This document shows positions 32,318 to 41,859 of a stretch of DNA of 64,000 nucleotides, piece after piece. Position numbers and translations under genes: made by a program. This DNA is from Salibacterium halotolerans (GTDB lineage Bacteria > Bacillota > Bacilli > Bacillales > Marinococcaceae): positions 98,939 through 162,938 of the forward strand of contig NZ_FOXD01000007.1 of assembly GCF_900115625.1 (NCBI RefSeq), given 5' to 3'. Every line of letters begins with the position of its first letter. The first letter of the stretch is position 1. A model generated the notes under the pieces. The model saw only the letters and a list, made by a program, of their open reading frames with translations, had not been told where the DNA came from and ran no database searches.

Positions 32318-34597
32318 GTGACAGTAATCACAAAAGATAACGGCAACCGGGAACTTCCTTTCGACAGGGAGCGCCTGAGCCGTTTCATCGACGACGTAAC
32401 AGCCGGCTTCTCAACTCTGTCCGTGCTCGATTTCAAAAATGACGTCATCACCAACATTGAATTCAAAGACACATATGCGTCCGAACAGATCACCCATCTG
32501 CTGGCACTGAATGCCTCCGAACGGATTGACCGCACGGAACCGGACTGGACGTATGTCGCTGCCGGCATCTACCTGCGCCGGCTGTATAAAGAAGCATCAA
32601 AAAATCGGGCGTATGACACAGACGAAAAATACGGTTCCCTTTACGGGCTGCTGAAAGTGCTCGGATCAAAAGGTGTTTATGACCAGACCCTGCTGCGTGA
32701 TTATTCCAAAGAAGAAATCATGGAACTCGAAAAAGCCATCGACCCGGAGCGGGATAACCTGTTTACATACGTCGGGATTCTGACGCTTGCCCACAAGTAC
32801 CTGGCTACCGACAAAAACAGCCATGTGTTTGAGCTTCCGCAGGAACGTTTCATGATTATCGCCATGAAACTGATGATCAACGAACCGGTATCCAAGCGTC
32901 TCGAGCTCGTCAAAGAAGCGTACTGGGCGCTGTCGAACCTTTACATGACGGTTGCTACGCCGACGCTCACCAACGCCGGCAAAAACACCGGCCAGCTCAG
33001 TTCCTGCTTTATCGATACCGTCGATGACAGCCTGCGAAACATTTTCGATTCCAACACGGATGTTGCCAACCTGTCGAAAAACGGCGGCGGGGTTGGCATC
33101 TATTTCGGCAAGCTCCGCAGCCGCGGCTCGGACATTAAAGGCTACACAGGTGTTGCCGGCGGTATCATGGGCTGGATGAAACAGCTGAACAACACCGCCG
33201 TGTCGGTCGATCAGCTCGGGCAGCGTCAAGGCGCATTCGCCGTCTACCTCGACGTATGGCATAAAGATATCTTCGAGTTTCTTGACGCAAAACTAAACAC
33301 CGGTGACGAGCGCCTGCGCACCCATGATATTTTCACTGGTGCCTGCATCCCGGACCTTTTCATGGAAAAAGTGGAGAACCGCGAAGACTGGTTCCTGTTT
33401 GACCCTCACGAAGTACAGACCGTGATGGGCTGGTCGCTTGAGGACTTCTATGATGAGAAAGAAGGAGCCGGTTCGTTCCGCGAAAAATATCAGGAGTGTA
33501 TCGATCATCCGGACCTGAGCCGCGAACGTGTGCCGGCAATCGATATCATGAAGCGTATTATGAAGTCGCAGCTCGAAACCGGCACGCCGTACATGTTCTA
33601 CCGTGATACAGTGAACCGGGACAACCCGAACAAGCATGCCGGCCTCGTATACAGCTCCAACCTCTGCACAGAAATCATGCAGAACATGAGCCCGACGACG
33701 GTAAAAGAAGAATACTTGACCGAAGAAGGAACCATTATTACGGAGAAATCCCCTGGAGACATGGTTGTCTGCAACCTCTCCTCGATTTCCCTTGCCAAAT
33801 CGGTGCGTGAAGATGTGCTCGAACGTCTCGTGCCGATTCAGGTCCGCATGCTGGATAACGTCATTGACCTGAATACCATTGACGTATTGCAGGCACGCTG
33901 GACAAACGAACGGTACCGCGCTGTCGGTCTCGGCACATTCGGCTGGCATCACCTGCTTGCCCTGGAGGGAATAAGCTGGGAGACAGACGAAGCCGTCGAA
34001 CTTGCCGACCGTTTGTACGAAAAAATCAATTACCTGACACTGAAAGCATCCCGCGACCTTGCGATTGAAAAAGGGGCCTATCCTCTTTTTGAAGGAAGCG
34101 AATGGCAGTCCGGGCAGCACCTTGAACGTACGTACCAAACAGAAAGCGGCTGGACCGACGACGCGTGGCGCGAACTTTCCGAATCCATTCAGGAAAACGG
34201 ACTCCGCAACGGCTATTTGATTGCGGTGGCACCAAACGCCACAACGTCCCTGATTGCCGGCTCCACCGCGAGCATTGATCCGGTCTTCCGGCAGGAACAC
34301 GTGGAAGAGAAAAAAGGCTTCCGCTCCCCTGTCACAGCGCCGGACATCAGTTCCAAAACGATCTGGTACTATAAATCAGCGTTCAACCTCGATCAGTCAT
34401 GGAGCATTAAGCAGAACGCCGCCCGGCAGAAGCATATTGATCAGGCTGTCAGCTTTAATCTCTACATCCCACGCAGTATCAAGGCCAAAGACCTGCTCGG
34501 CCTGCATATGCAGGCGTGGAACTCCGGTCTGAAAACGACGTACTATACGAGATCAACCTCGTCCGTTGTGGAAGACTGCGAAAGCTGCGAAAGCTGA
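32318..34597 (+). CDS. nrdA: Ribonucleoside-diphosphate reductase, class I alpha subunit
   Basis: 759 aa. An N-terminal ATP-cone (about residues 1-90) gives allosteric control. The catalytic barrel has the active-site cysteines in GQLSSCFIDT and SNLCTEIM, the radical-transfer tyrosines in TYYTRS, and the C-terminal redox pair CESCES. It reduces ribonucleotides to deoxyribonucleotides with the beta subunit. The ATP-cone and length point to a NrdA-type (class Ia) enzyme, not the shorter NrdE. GTG start with GGAGG seven bases upstream. It is cotranscribed with nrdB 26 bp downstream. Confidence 0.94.
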   Translation: MTVITKDNGNRELPFDRERLSRFIDDVTAGFSTLSVLDFKNDVITNIEFKDTYASEQITHLLALNASERIDRTEPDWTYVAAGIYLRRLYKEASKNRAYDTDEKYGSLYGLLKVLGSKGVYDQTLLRDYSKEEIMELEKAIDPERDNLFTYVGILTLAHKYLATDKNSHVFELPQERFMIIAMKLMINEPVSKRLELVKEAYWALSNLYMTVATPTLTNAGKNTGQLSSCFIDTVDDSLRNIFDSNTDVANLSKNGGGVGIYFGKLRSRGSDIKGYTGVAGGIMGWMKQLNNTAVSVDQLGQRQGAFAVYLDVWHKDIFEFLDAKLNTGDERLRTHDIFTGACIPDLFMEKVENREDWFLFDPHEVQTVMGWSLEDFYDEKEGAGSFREKYQECIDHPDLSRERVPAIDIMKRIMKSQLETGTPYMFYRDTVNRDNPNKHAGLVYSSNLCTEIMQNMSPTTVKEEYLTEEGTIITEKSPGDMVVCNLSSISLAKSVREDVLERLVPIQVRMLDNVIDLNTIDVLQARWTNERYRAVGLGTFGWHHLLALEGISWETDEAVELADRLYEKINYLTLKASRDLAIEKGAYPLFEGSEWQSGQHLERTYQTESGWTDDAWRELSESIQENGLRNGYLIAVAPNATTSLIAGSTASIDPVFRQEHVEEKKGFRSPVTAPDISSKTIWYYKSAFNLDQSWSIKQNAARQKHIDQAVSFNLYIPRSIKAKDLLGLHMQAWNSGLKTTYYTRSTSSVVEDCESCES

Positions 34598-34623
34598 CAC
34601 AACGCCGGAAAGGAGCATAAGAC

Positions 34624-35661
34624 ATGTCGACTATTCATAAACGCGAACTCTATGATACCCAGGCACCGAACAAATCCACCGGTATCATTAATGGACGCAG
34701 TTCCAACATCCTGAACTGGGACGACACCGCCCGTAAATGGGCCTACCCGATGTACAAGAACATGCTGCGAAACTTCTGGATTCCGGATGAAGTTCCACTT
34801 GTTAACGATAAAAACCAGTACGAAACACTGACCGAAGACGAACGCGAAGCCTTTAACAAAATCATCGGCCTGCTTGCTTTTCTGGACAGCGTACAGACCG
34901 ACTTTTCCTCGAAGGTGGCCGACTACCTGACGGACTCCAGTCTGTCCGCGCTCATGTCGGTGCTTGCATTCCAGGAGGTCGTTCATAACGAATCCTACAC
35001 CTACGTGCTCTCGAGTGTGACCGACAGTAAAACACAGGAAGAGATTTTTGAGTACTGGAAGACCGATGAAGTGCTGCTCGAGCGTAACAAGTTTATCGCC
35101 GACGGCTACACCGAATTTACGGAAAATCCGACAAAAGAGAACTTCATCCGCGCCATCGTGTACGACGTGGTTCTCGAGGGACTGTTTTTCTACTCCGGGT
35201 TTGCGTTTTTCTACAACCTCGCCCGCAACGAAAAAATGCTCGGCACCGCCAAGATGATTAACTTCATCAACCGTGATGAGCAGCTGCACGTCCGGCTGTT
35301 CTGCAACATCCTCAAAGAAACGCTTGAGGAGAACCCGGAACTCAACACCGATGAATTCGCCCAGTTCGTGCATGACACGTTCCTGCGTGCAGCCGAACTC
35401 GAGATTAAATGGGGCAATTACATCATCGGCAACAAAATTGAAGGCATCAACTCCAACGAGCTGGAAAGCTATATTAAGTTTATGGCTAATAAGCGTATCA
35501 AAGAGCTCGGTTTCGAGCATGTCTTCGAAGGTCACAAGAAAAATCCAATGCGCTGGATTTCCGTGTACAACGACAACACGACCGGCAAGGCCGACTTCTT
35601 TGAAACGACTGTCACCGACTACAACCTTGTCGATTCCGACAACGACTTTGATTCCCTGTAA
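34624..35661 (+). CDS. nrdB: Ribonucleoside-diphosphate reductase, class I beta subunit
   Basis: 345 aa ferritin-like subunit. Metal ligands and the radical tyrosine can be followed: Asp in LAFLDSVQTDF, then Glu, His and Tyr in FQEVVHNESYTYVL (the Tyr is the radical site), Glu in VVLEGLFFYSGFAFF, and Glu/His in NFINRDEQLHVRLF. So it is a tyrosyl-radical subunit. No nrdI or nrdH is adjacent, in line with a class Ia di-iron enzyme. It follows nrdA in one operon, ended by a strong terminator. Confidence 0.94.
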   Translation: MSTIHKRELYDTQAPNKSTGIINGRSSNILNWDDTARKWAYPMYKNMLRNFWIPDEVPLVNDKNQYETLTEDEREAFNKIIGLLAFLDSVQTDFSSKVADYLTDSSLSALMSVLAFQEVVHNESYTYVLSSVTDSKTQEEIFEYWKTDEVLLERNKFIADGYTEFTENPTKENFIRAIVYDVVLEGLFFYSGFAFFYNLARNEKMLGTAKMINFINRDEQLHVRLFCNILKETLEENPELNTDEFAQFVHDTFLRAAELEIKWGNYIIGNKIEGINSNELESYIKFMANKRIKELGFEHVFEGHKKNPMRWISVYNDNTTGKADFFETTVTDYNLVDSDNDFDSL

Positions 35662-35687
35662 TAGAGGCAGTGCTTCTGCCTTCCTGC

Positions 35688-35724
35688 GAAAGAGGCCCGG
35701 TGGGTACCGGCCTCTTTCTTTTTT
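35688..35724 (+). terminator. Terminator of nrdAB
   Basis: Stem GAAAGAGGCC / GGCCTCTTTC, followed by six T residues. Confidence 0.9.
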
Positions 35725-35751
35725 GGTAACATAAAAAGGATGGAGATACTT

Positions 35752-36951
35752 ATGAACGAACAACGAAACCCTTGGAAAACACCGCAGAACGTGATGCTGA
35801 TTCTCGGCATTGTTTTTATAGCCTTTAACCTGCGTCCGGCGATTACATCCGTCGGACCGCTTATCGGCATCATCCGCGGGGACACCGGCATTTCAAACGG
35901 AGCCGCCGGTCTGTTGAACACCCTGCCGCTGCTGGCATTTGCCGCTCTTTCCCCCCTTGCTCCGGCAGCCGGACAGCGGTTTGGAAAAGAAAAGATCGTC
36001 TACGCCGGACTCCTGCTTCTCACCGCTGGTATCGTGCTGCGCGCAGCCGGCGTGCTCCCCGCCGTTTACGCGGGAACCGCCATGGCCGGCGGCGGTATTG
36101 CGATCGGGAATGTGCTGCTTCCAGGCGTCGTCAAAGAACGTTTCCCGCAGCACGTCGGAACGATGACGGGGGTCTACACCACATCCATGGTGCTTTTTGC
36201 AAGTGCTGCTTCCGGGTTGAGCCTTCCTCTTACGAACGGACTCGACCTGCCCTGGAATATCTCGCTCGGAGCCTGGGCACTTCTTTGTGTACCCGCCCTG
36301 CTGCTTTGGCTCCCGCAGCTCAAAGTGAAACAGGACCAGAGCAGCCGGGCTGCCCAACAAGAAAAGGAAACGCCCGTATGGCGCTCACCGCTCGCCTGGC
36401 AGGTCACCTTTTTTATGGGGCTGCAATCATTTTTATTTTACTGCCTGATCACGTGGCTTCCCGAAATCCTGCAGGCGCGGGGCATGGATGCCGCTGCCGC
36501 CGGATGGCTGCTTTCTCTCATGCAGTTCGTCAGCCTGCCGTTGTCGTTTTTTATTCCGGTGCTCGCCGCACGGCTTCCCCACCAGAAAGGGATTGTGGCC
36601 GGGATCAGCATTCTTTACACCGCCGGCCTGGCCGGGCTTTTCATTCACGGCTCTGTTCCAGTGCTTGTCCTTTGTGTAATCTTGTTCGGGCTGGCGCAGG
36701 GAGGAGCACTCAGTCTCTCCTTAACCCTGCTCGGATTGCGGGCGCAGACAGCTTCGCAGGCTTCCCGTCTTTCAGGCATGGCTCAGTCGCTTGGCTATCT
36801 TCTCGCTGCCGTTGGTCCATTCTCGGCTGGTGTGCTGTTTGATATGTACCAGAGCTGGACGTCCGTTATCGTCATTTTTATCGTCGTCACAGCTGCCATG
36901 TTCTGGACCGGAACGAAAGCGGGGGAAGATCGTTATATCTTGTCCTCCTGA
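35752..36951 (+). CDS. MFS transporter, CynX/NimT family
   Basis: 399 aa, twelve predicted helices. The family's signature FNLRPAITSVGPLIG is at the start of the first helix, and GGGIAIGNVLLPGVVKERFP follows in the fourth region. CynX/NimT proteins export or import small compounds such as cyanate or 2-nitroimidazole; the substrate here is unknown. Start ATG 35752 is preferred over 35740 because GGATGGAG is properly spaced for it. The 3' end overlaps the convergent DUF2515 gene by 19 bp. Confidence 0.87.
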   Translation: MNEQRNPWKTPQNVMLILGIVFIAFNLRPAITSVGPLIGIIRGDTGISNGAAGLLNTLPLLAFAALSPLAPAAGQRFGKEKIVYAGLLLLTAGIVLRAAGVLPAVYAGTAMAGGGIAIGNVLLPGVVKERFPQHVGTMTGVYTTSMVLFASAASGLSLPLTNGLDLPWNISLGAWALLCVPALLLWLPQLKVKQDQSSRAAQQEKETPVWRSPLAWQVTFFMGLQSFLFYCLITWLPEILQARGMDAAAAGWLLSLMQFVSLPLSFFIPVLAARLPHQKGIVAGISILYTAGLAGLFIHGSVPVLVLCVILFGLAQGGALSLSLTLLGLRAQTASQASRLSGMAQSLGYLLAAVGPFSAGVLFDMYQSWTSVIVIFIVVTAAMFWTGTKAGEDRYILSS

Positions 36952-38153
36952 TGAACGCCCCTTTTGAATGGCTTCATTAGAAGGGCAAGCCGTTCCAGTT
37001 TATTCAGTCCGAAACAATACTCCCCTGTCATATCGAAAGCAAAGGGGATCCGCGGTGTTTTCACCCAGTGCAGCACCGACGCGGACGTGAACCAATCCTG
37101 CCGCCGGACACGGCGCGGCTCCCTGTCCGGCCAGACCATACCGAGTTCCGGACTGTATAAGAGCGGTGCGTCCTTTCTGATTTTACCTGCAATCAACCGC
37201 TCGTTCAGACGATTCGTGCGCCCCCGCGTGGTGAACAGACCGGGCCAGTAATCCCGGCGCGATCCGGAATGAGGCACCTCTTTCATCCATGCTTTTGACC
37301 CGTCATATACCTCTTTTACCCCGAAAAGAACTGCATACATCTGTCTGCCGGCTTTGATCCGCTCGGACAACGAGGCAAAATGTTCGAGCGTCAGCCCGGC
37401 GAGACGGATGCTTTTTTCCTCCCGGTACGGAAACACAACCTGCGTCATCTGCAAGAGCTCCTGCGTGATAAACGGAAACGTCCTCAGGACCCGTTTTTGA
37501 AACCACTCATGCTCCATCACCCGTTTTTCGATGTAATGCTGCTCATTGATAATGAGCGCTATCGTAAGCGGTACCGGATCGCGGTGCATCCAGAAATGAT
37601 CCCAAAACGGCTGCATGAACCGTGAGACATAAAAAGCCGGAAGCAGGTGGAACAGATTCCGTCCTCGGCGTCTGCTTTCTTCATACAACAGAAGCTGCGG
37701 ATAGGCATCCTGAAAAATGAGAACATTTGCCGTTTCATAGAAATCAAACAGATGACGGCGTGTTTCTTCTGCCAGCAGCCGCGGCAGCCACTCTCCTTTC
37801 AAGTCGGTCATACACCAGCCGCTGTTACGCGAAACCATGTGTGCGAGCATCGCCCAGTGCAGCTCTTCGTATTGAAGATACATGCGGCGGTAGCATTCAG
37901 TGCGGGTCACATTATTACGCGCCCCCTCCCTCGTCTGCTGTTTTACTCGTGCGATAATGTCTCTTTCTTCTCCGGAGTACTCCCCGCGTGTCCGGATACC
38001 ACGTTCCAGCCCGCGGTGGATGTCCCCGCGTACGTCCGGTTCCAGCCGAAACATTTCCCCGCGGCGTGACGCCCTTATGTTACGAATCAGGCTCTTCGAC
38101 TTGGATTCGATCGGATAAATCAAACGCCCTCCTATACTCACCTGCGTCCCCAC
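36933..38153 (-). CDS. DUF2515 family protein (YppC-like)
   Basis: About 406 aa, soluble and basic. The DUF2515 hallmark is ARNNVTRTECYRRMYLQYEELHWAMLAHMVSRNSGWCMTDLKG (split here: ARNNVTRTECYRRMY and LHWAMLAHMVSRNSGW are the core). Bacillus subtilis YppC is the best-known member, of unknown function. The GTG at 38153 is one possible start; a TTG at 38120 with AGGAGGG close upstream is equally good and would remove 11 residues. It is divergent from a DUF2254 gene. Confidence 0.8.
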   Translation of the reverse strand: MGTQVSIGGRLIYPIESKSKSLIRNIRASRRGEMFRLEPDVRGDIHRGLERGIRTRGEYSGEERDIIARVKQQTREGARNNVTRTECYRRMYLQYEELHWAMLAHMVSRNSGWCMTDLKGEWLPRLLAEETRRHLFDFYETANVLIFQDAYPQLLLYEESRRRGRNLFHLLPAFYVSRFMQPFWDHFWMHRDPVPLTIALIINEQHYIEKRVMEHEWFQKRVLRTFPFITQELLQMTQVVFPYREEKSIRLAGLTLEHFASLSERIKAGRQMYAVLFGVKEVYDGSKAWMKEVPHSGSRRDYWPGLFTTRGRTNRLNERLIAGKIRKDAPLLYSPELGMVWPDREPRRVRRQDWFTSASVLHWVKTPRIPFAFDMTGEYCFGLNKLERLALLMKPFKRGVHQEDKI

Positions 38154-38232
38154 CTTTTTTAATAACTTTCCACAGGCAATGCAGCGGCATAAAAGACTGC
38201 TCCGCTGCAGACACTGATGGATGGAGGTGGTG

Positions 38233-39558
38233 ATGGTGTTGTCGCTGCGGAGTCTGTTTCATAACATCCGGTCGAATTTTCTCTATGTTCCGTCCCTTTA
38301 CGGGATAGGTGCCTGCGTGCTGGCCGTGCTCAGTGTGTACCTTGACTCCCGGTTTCTGCCGCAGGCTGCGTCCGGCTGGATTCCGGGTGCGCTGTTTATA
38401 CCCCTGGATTTATCACGGACGATTTTAGGCGCGATATCAGCGGCCCTGCTTACGATGACGACCATCACGTTTTCTACGATTCTTGTCGTTTTAACAACAT
38501 ATCTTTCCGAGTTTTCGCCTCGGACGCTCCAGAATTTCATCAGTGACGCGAAAACACAGCGGGTGCTCGCCTTTTTTACAGCCGGAATCATCTACTCGCT
38601 CTTGCTTCTGTTGTTTCTGCGCGGCAAAGAAGAGGATGTCTTTCTCTCTCCGTCCCTGGCTGTATTTTTTGCGATTATCTGCGTGTTTATGTTTGTTTTT
38701 TTCATCCATCACGTATCCAGCTGGATTCAGGTGAGCAGCCTCCTGCACTACATCACCAAAGATACGATGGAAAAAATAGAGAAAGAACTGCCGGATGAGC
38801 AGTCACACATTCCGGCTGCGCCGTGGGAAGACTGGGAAAGTGAGGATATTAAAACGGTGGAGCCAAAAGCGGTCCGTGCCGCGGAAGCGGGTTATATTCA
38901 GCATATCGATACGCCGGGGCTCGTGCGGCGGGCAGCCCGTGACGACTGTATCGTGCGGATTAATGCAAAGGTAAGTGATTATATCGAGCAGGGGGCGCCG
39001 TTTCTGTCGGTGTGGGAACATAACAAACAGATCCATCCCGCGCATTACCGGCCCTTTCTCACCCTTGGTGCGGAAAAATCATCGAGTGACACGATCGAGC
39101 TTGCTTTGGTAAAAATCGTGGAAATTGCCCTCCGCGCTCTTTCTCCCGGCATCAATGACCCGAACACCGCCGTTGCCTGCATCCGAAATCTAGGCAAAAT
39201 CCTTGCCCGTCTCGGCCGCAAACAGCTGCCCCGCACATTTCATTACGATACGTCGGGAGACCTGCGCCTGATGATGAAGCAGCCCTCCTTTTCGGATTAC
39301 CTGTACACGTCATTTCATCAGATTCGGCAGTACGGGTTTCAGGATTTGGCGGTGCTGTCAGCTGCGCTGGATGCCTTTATTCTGATTGCCGATGCCAACT
39401 CCGATGACGTGAAACGCATCATTTGGGAATTCACCGAGTACGTGATGGAAGGGGTGCAGCGCGAAGATCTGCTGACGCTGGACCGGAAACACCTGAACCA
39501 CAAACTACGGACGCTCGCCTCCATCTGCGGGCACCGTCACCAGTTCCAGCCGCTGTAA
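38233..39558 (+). CDS. DUF2254 membrane protein
   Basis: 441 aa. There are four N-terminal membrane helices (to about residue 170), including the family motif TMTTITFSTILVVLTTYLSEFSPRTLQNFI. A long cytoplasmic domain follows with GYIQHIDTPGLVRRA and RALSPGINDPNTAVACI, both typical of DUF2254. Its role is unknown. ATG 38233 is chosen as start because GGAGG is five bases upstream; the ATG at 38221 lacks an RBS. Confidence 0.85.
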   Translation: MVLSLRSLFHNIRSNFLYVPSLYGIGACVLAVLSVYLDSRFLPQAASGWIPGALFIPLDLSRTILGAISAALLTMTTITFSTILVVLTTYLSEFSPRTLQNFISDAKTQRVLAFFTAGIIYSLLLLLFLRGKEEDVFLSPSLAVFFAIICVFMFVFFIHHVSSWIQVSSLLHYITKDTMEKIEKELPDEQSHIPAAPWEDWESEDIKTVEPKAVRAAEAGYIQHIDTPGLVRRAARDDCIVRINAKVSDYIEQGAPFLSVWEHNKQIHPAHYRPFLTLGAEKSSSDTIELALVKIVEIALRALSPGINDPNTAVACIRNLGKILARLGRKQLPRTFHYDTSGDLRLMMKQPSFSDYLYTSFHQIRQYGFQDLAVLSAALDAFILIADANSDDVKRIIWEFTEYVMEGVQREDLLTLDRKHLNHKLRTLASICGHRHQFQPL

Positions 39559-39623
39559 TCCGGCCGTCATTTCATGATCCAAACGCACCTGAGTACCTGT
39601 ACGAACCATCTATATACAAAAAA

Positions 39624-39648
39624 ACCCTGCCTCTGCAAGGTCTTTTTG
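39624..39648 (+). terminator. Terminator downstream of the DUF2254 gene
   Basis: Imperfect stem ACCCTGC / GCAAGGT (one mismatch), with a T run after it. Confidence 0.5.
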
Positions 39649-39671
39649 TTTCTATGATATCCAGGATGTTT

Positions 39672-40202
39672 TTACCGTACTTCGACTTCGACGGTGCCGA
39701 GGGTGGTAGTGTTTCCGTTGTGTTTCACATTCAGGTACACCATGGCAGCACCCTTGGATGCCGCGTGCAGGGTGATGTCATGGGCGGAAAGCGGACCTTC
39801 CGGCTGCAACGTTTTGGTCAACGCCTCTTCGTTTTCATCGAGACGCACGACGTCCGGATTGCTGACACGAAGAACAAGGTCGCCGGACGTTTCATTGATA
39901 TAGGATGTATCGTCTATGCTGAACATCTCCTCCACCGGCATCGAAAGCGTGCTGCTTTTCTCGTCAAATCCCTTCCTACCTTCTATCGTATTTAATCCAA
40001 TATTTAAATCTTCGGTCTGGTCGGAAGTAATCTCCTGACTATCTGTATAATAAGTGCGGATGAGGTCATTCAGGGAAAACGAGTTCATGGACGTATCGGT
40101 GCCCGCTGCCGCTGCACTTCCACCAGCAGAAGAAGCTGCCACAATAACGGCTGTTCCAATCAACGTTCGTTTTACGATACGGGAAATTTTTTGTTTTAAC
40201 AT
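39672..40202 (-). CDS. Secreted protein of unknown function
   Basis: 176 aa. A Sec signal peptide is clear (MLKQKISRIVKRTLIGTAVI then a hydrophobic, Ala/Ser-rich stretch ending AAAAG, cleavage near residue 34). The mature part is acidic, ending in a beta-rich segment (SKGAAMVYLNVKHNGNTTTLGTVEVEVR) that looks like an Ig-like or pilin-like strand pattern. AAGGAGG precedes the ATG. I do not recognise the family. The acidic mature protein fits a halophile's secreted product. Confidence 0.7.
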   Translation of the reverse strand: MLKQKISRIVKRTLIGTAVIVAASSAGGSAAAAGTDTSMNSFSLNDLIRTYYTDSQEITSDQTEDLNIGLNTIEGRKGFDEKSSTLSMPVEEMFSIDDTSYINETSGDLVLRVSNPDVVRLDENEEALTKTLQPEGPLSAHDITLHAASKGAAMVYLNVKHNGNTTTLGTVEVEVR

Positions 40203-40381
40203 GATTCGTTCCTCCTTAAAAATCTTTCGTCTCTGTCGTTCTATTACTTGCGTTCCTTTTTTGTTACATCCTTAAACGTAAAATTAAAATAATATTACAT
40301 TTTGAATACAAAAAGATTACAAAAGAAATGGAATAATAGAAACAGAAAGGAGAAAACTACATCAAAAAAGGGGGAAAGGGT

Positions 40382-41104
40382 GTGGAGACGATCACTGAAC
40401 TTTTAACCGTGGCCGGGCGCATCATTACGATCCTTCCTCTGCTTCTCTTGATGGCTTTGTTCATGGGAAAACGCGCCATCGGGGAGCTTCCCGTGTTTGA
40501 CTTTCTGATTGTCCTGACGCTTGGTTCCGTCGTCGGCGCCGATATTGCCGACCCAAATATCCAGCACATACACACAGCCGCCGCCGTCGTTCTCATTGCG
40601 CTGCTGCAACGGGGTGTGGCGCTTTTGAAAATGAAAAACAGAACGATTGGAAAATACATCACCTTCAAGCCGACCGTCGTCATTCAAAATGGGACGTTTA
40701 TCCGAAGCAACCTGAAAAAAATACGCTATTCCGTCGATAATGTGCTCGAGGCCCTCCGCGAAAAGGATATTTTCAACGCAGCAGACGTAGAAACCGCGGT
40801 CGTTGAAGCCAACGGCAGCCTGAGTGTGTTGAAAAAGCCGGCCAAATCCACGGTCACCATCGAAGATACGCCGTATGTGAAGCAGTCTTCGGCGATTGCT
40901 TTTCCGGTCATAATAGAAGGCGTCATTCAAGAGCCGGTGCTCCGCCGTCAGAACGTGGATGAATCGTGGCTGCTGCAGGAACTCGAAACCCGCGGCGTTA
41001 CAGATATCAACGATGTGTTCTTTGCTTCGTTGAACCCGGAAAACCAGCTTCACGTATCCCTGCACTATGCTGATACCCTCTCCTTACCGCCTGTTCTGCA
41101 TTAA
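40382..41104 (+). CDS. DUF421 membrane protein (YetF-like)
   Basis: 240 aa. Three N-terminal helices (about residues 10-85) contain LLLLMALFMGKRAIGELPVFDFLIVLTLGSVVG. A cytoplasmic domain with the family pattern KPTVVIQNGTFIRSNLKKIRYSVDNVLEALREKDIFNAADVETAVVE follows in segments. In Bacillus the relatives include YetF, YdfR and YrbG; some SpoVA-linked paralogues exist, but the role is not known. GTG start. A shared terminator follows. Confidence 0.87.
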   Translation: METITELLTVAGRIITILPLLLLMALFMGKRAIGELPVFDFLIVLTLGSVVGADIADPNIQHIHTAAAVVLIALLQRGVALLKMKNRTIGKYITFKPTVVIQNGTFIRSNLKKIRYSVDNVLEALREKDIFNAADVETAVVEANGSLSVLKKPAKSTVTIEDTPYVKQSSAIAFPVIIEGVIQEPVLRRQNVDESWLLQELETRGVTDINDVFFASLNPENQLHVSLHYADTLSLPPVLH

Positions 41105-41135
41105 AAAACCACCTGAGGCGCTGCAGGTGGTTTTT
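41103..41135. terminator. Bidirectional terminator between the DUF421 and CAP-domain genes
   Basis: Perfect stem AAACCACCTG (41106-41115) / CAGGTGGTTT (41124-41133), with T runs on both strands, between two convergent genes. Confidence 0.9.
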
Positions 41136-41139
41136 GGTG

Positions 41140-41763
41140 TTATTTTTCAATGAACATCTGAGTCCAGTAGTGTCCATTCTCTTCATAGCCGATGCCGATG
41201 TGGGTGAGTTCCTCATTCAGGATGTTTTTGCGGTGGTCTTCACTGTTCATCCAGCCCTCGACCGCCTGTTCCGGAGTCGTCTGACCGGCAGCGATATTTT
41301 CGGCTGCCGCCTGAAAATCGGCCCCGTATTCTTTCAGCATCTGTAACGGAGATCCGTAGGTCGGTGACTCATGGGCAAAATAATCATTGGCTGCCATGTC
41401 TTCGGATTTCGCCTGCGCCGCCTCCGCTACCGTTTCATTTTCCTGGAGCGGCTCGAGCCCTCTTTTCGTACGTTCTTCATTGGTAAGAGCGACGATTTCT
41501 GCTTTCACATTTCCGCTGCGCGGCTGTCCCTGCTGCGCGTTCTGTTTTTCCTGTTCTTCCACCTCTCTATTGTTTTGCTCTCTTTGAATTTCCGACTCTT
41601 CTTCTGCTTCTGGAACCATATCAAACGGCAAGGCGCCTTCTTCCTGTTCTTCATCAACAATCTGTAAAGGTTTATTGTCTCCTGCACTCTGATCGTCCTG
41701 CTGCTGGCACCCCGCTGCCAAAAGCAGCAGGCATGCTGTGCTTGTACCTAAAATACCTTTCAT
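41140..41763 (-). CDS. CAP/SCP-domain lipoprotein (YkwD-like)
   Basis: 207 aa. A lipobox LLAAGC (Cys at about residue 19) is followed by a Gln/Glu-rich linker to about residue 85. The CAP domain has EIVALTNEERTKRGLEPLQ, the His in YFAHESPTYGSPLQML, GENIA-like AAENIAAGQTTPEQAVEGW, and the second His in SEDHRKNIL. Such Bacillus proteins are secreted or anchored, with suspected nuclease or protease-like roles. RBS AAGGAGGGAG precedes the ATG. Confidence 0.88.
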   Translation of the reverse strand: MKGILGTSTACLLLLAAGCQQQDDQSAGDNKPLQIVDEEQEEGALPFDMVPEAEEESEIQREQNNREVEEQEKQNAQQGQPRSGNVKAEIVALTNEERTKRGLEPLQENETVAEAAQAKSEDMAANDYFAHESPTYGSPLQMLKEYGADFQAAAENIAAGQTTPEQAVEGWMNSEDHRKNILNEELTHIGIGYEENGHYWTQMFIEK

Positions 41764-41859
41764 GAACTCCCTCCTTGGCTCATACGATGAATAAACTACT
41801 ATTACTATGGACCAGCCTTCACATTTTTAATCGTGCAGGCCGAAAAAGGAGTGGTATTT

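Noticed and set aside
32666..34300. Minus-strand ORFs opposite nrdA (198 and 335 aa)
   Set aside because: Antisense shadows of a highly conserved gene, without start signals.
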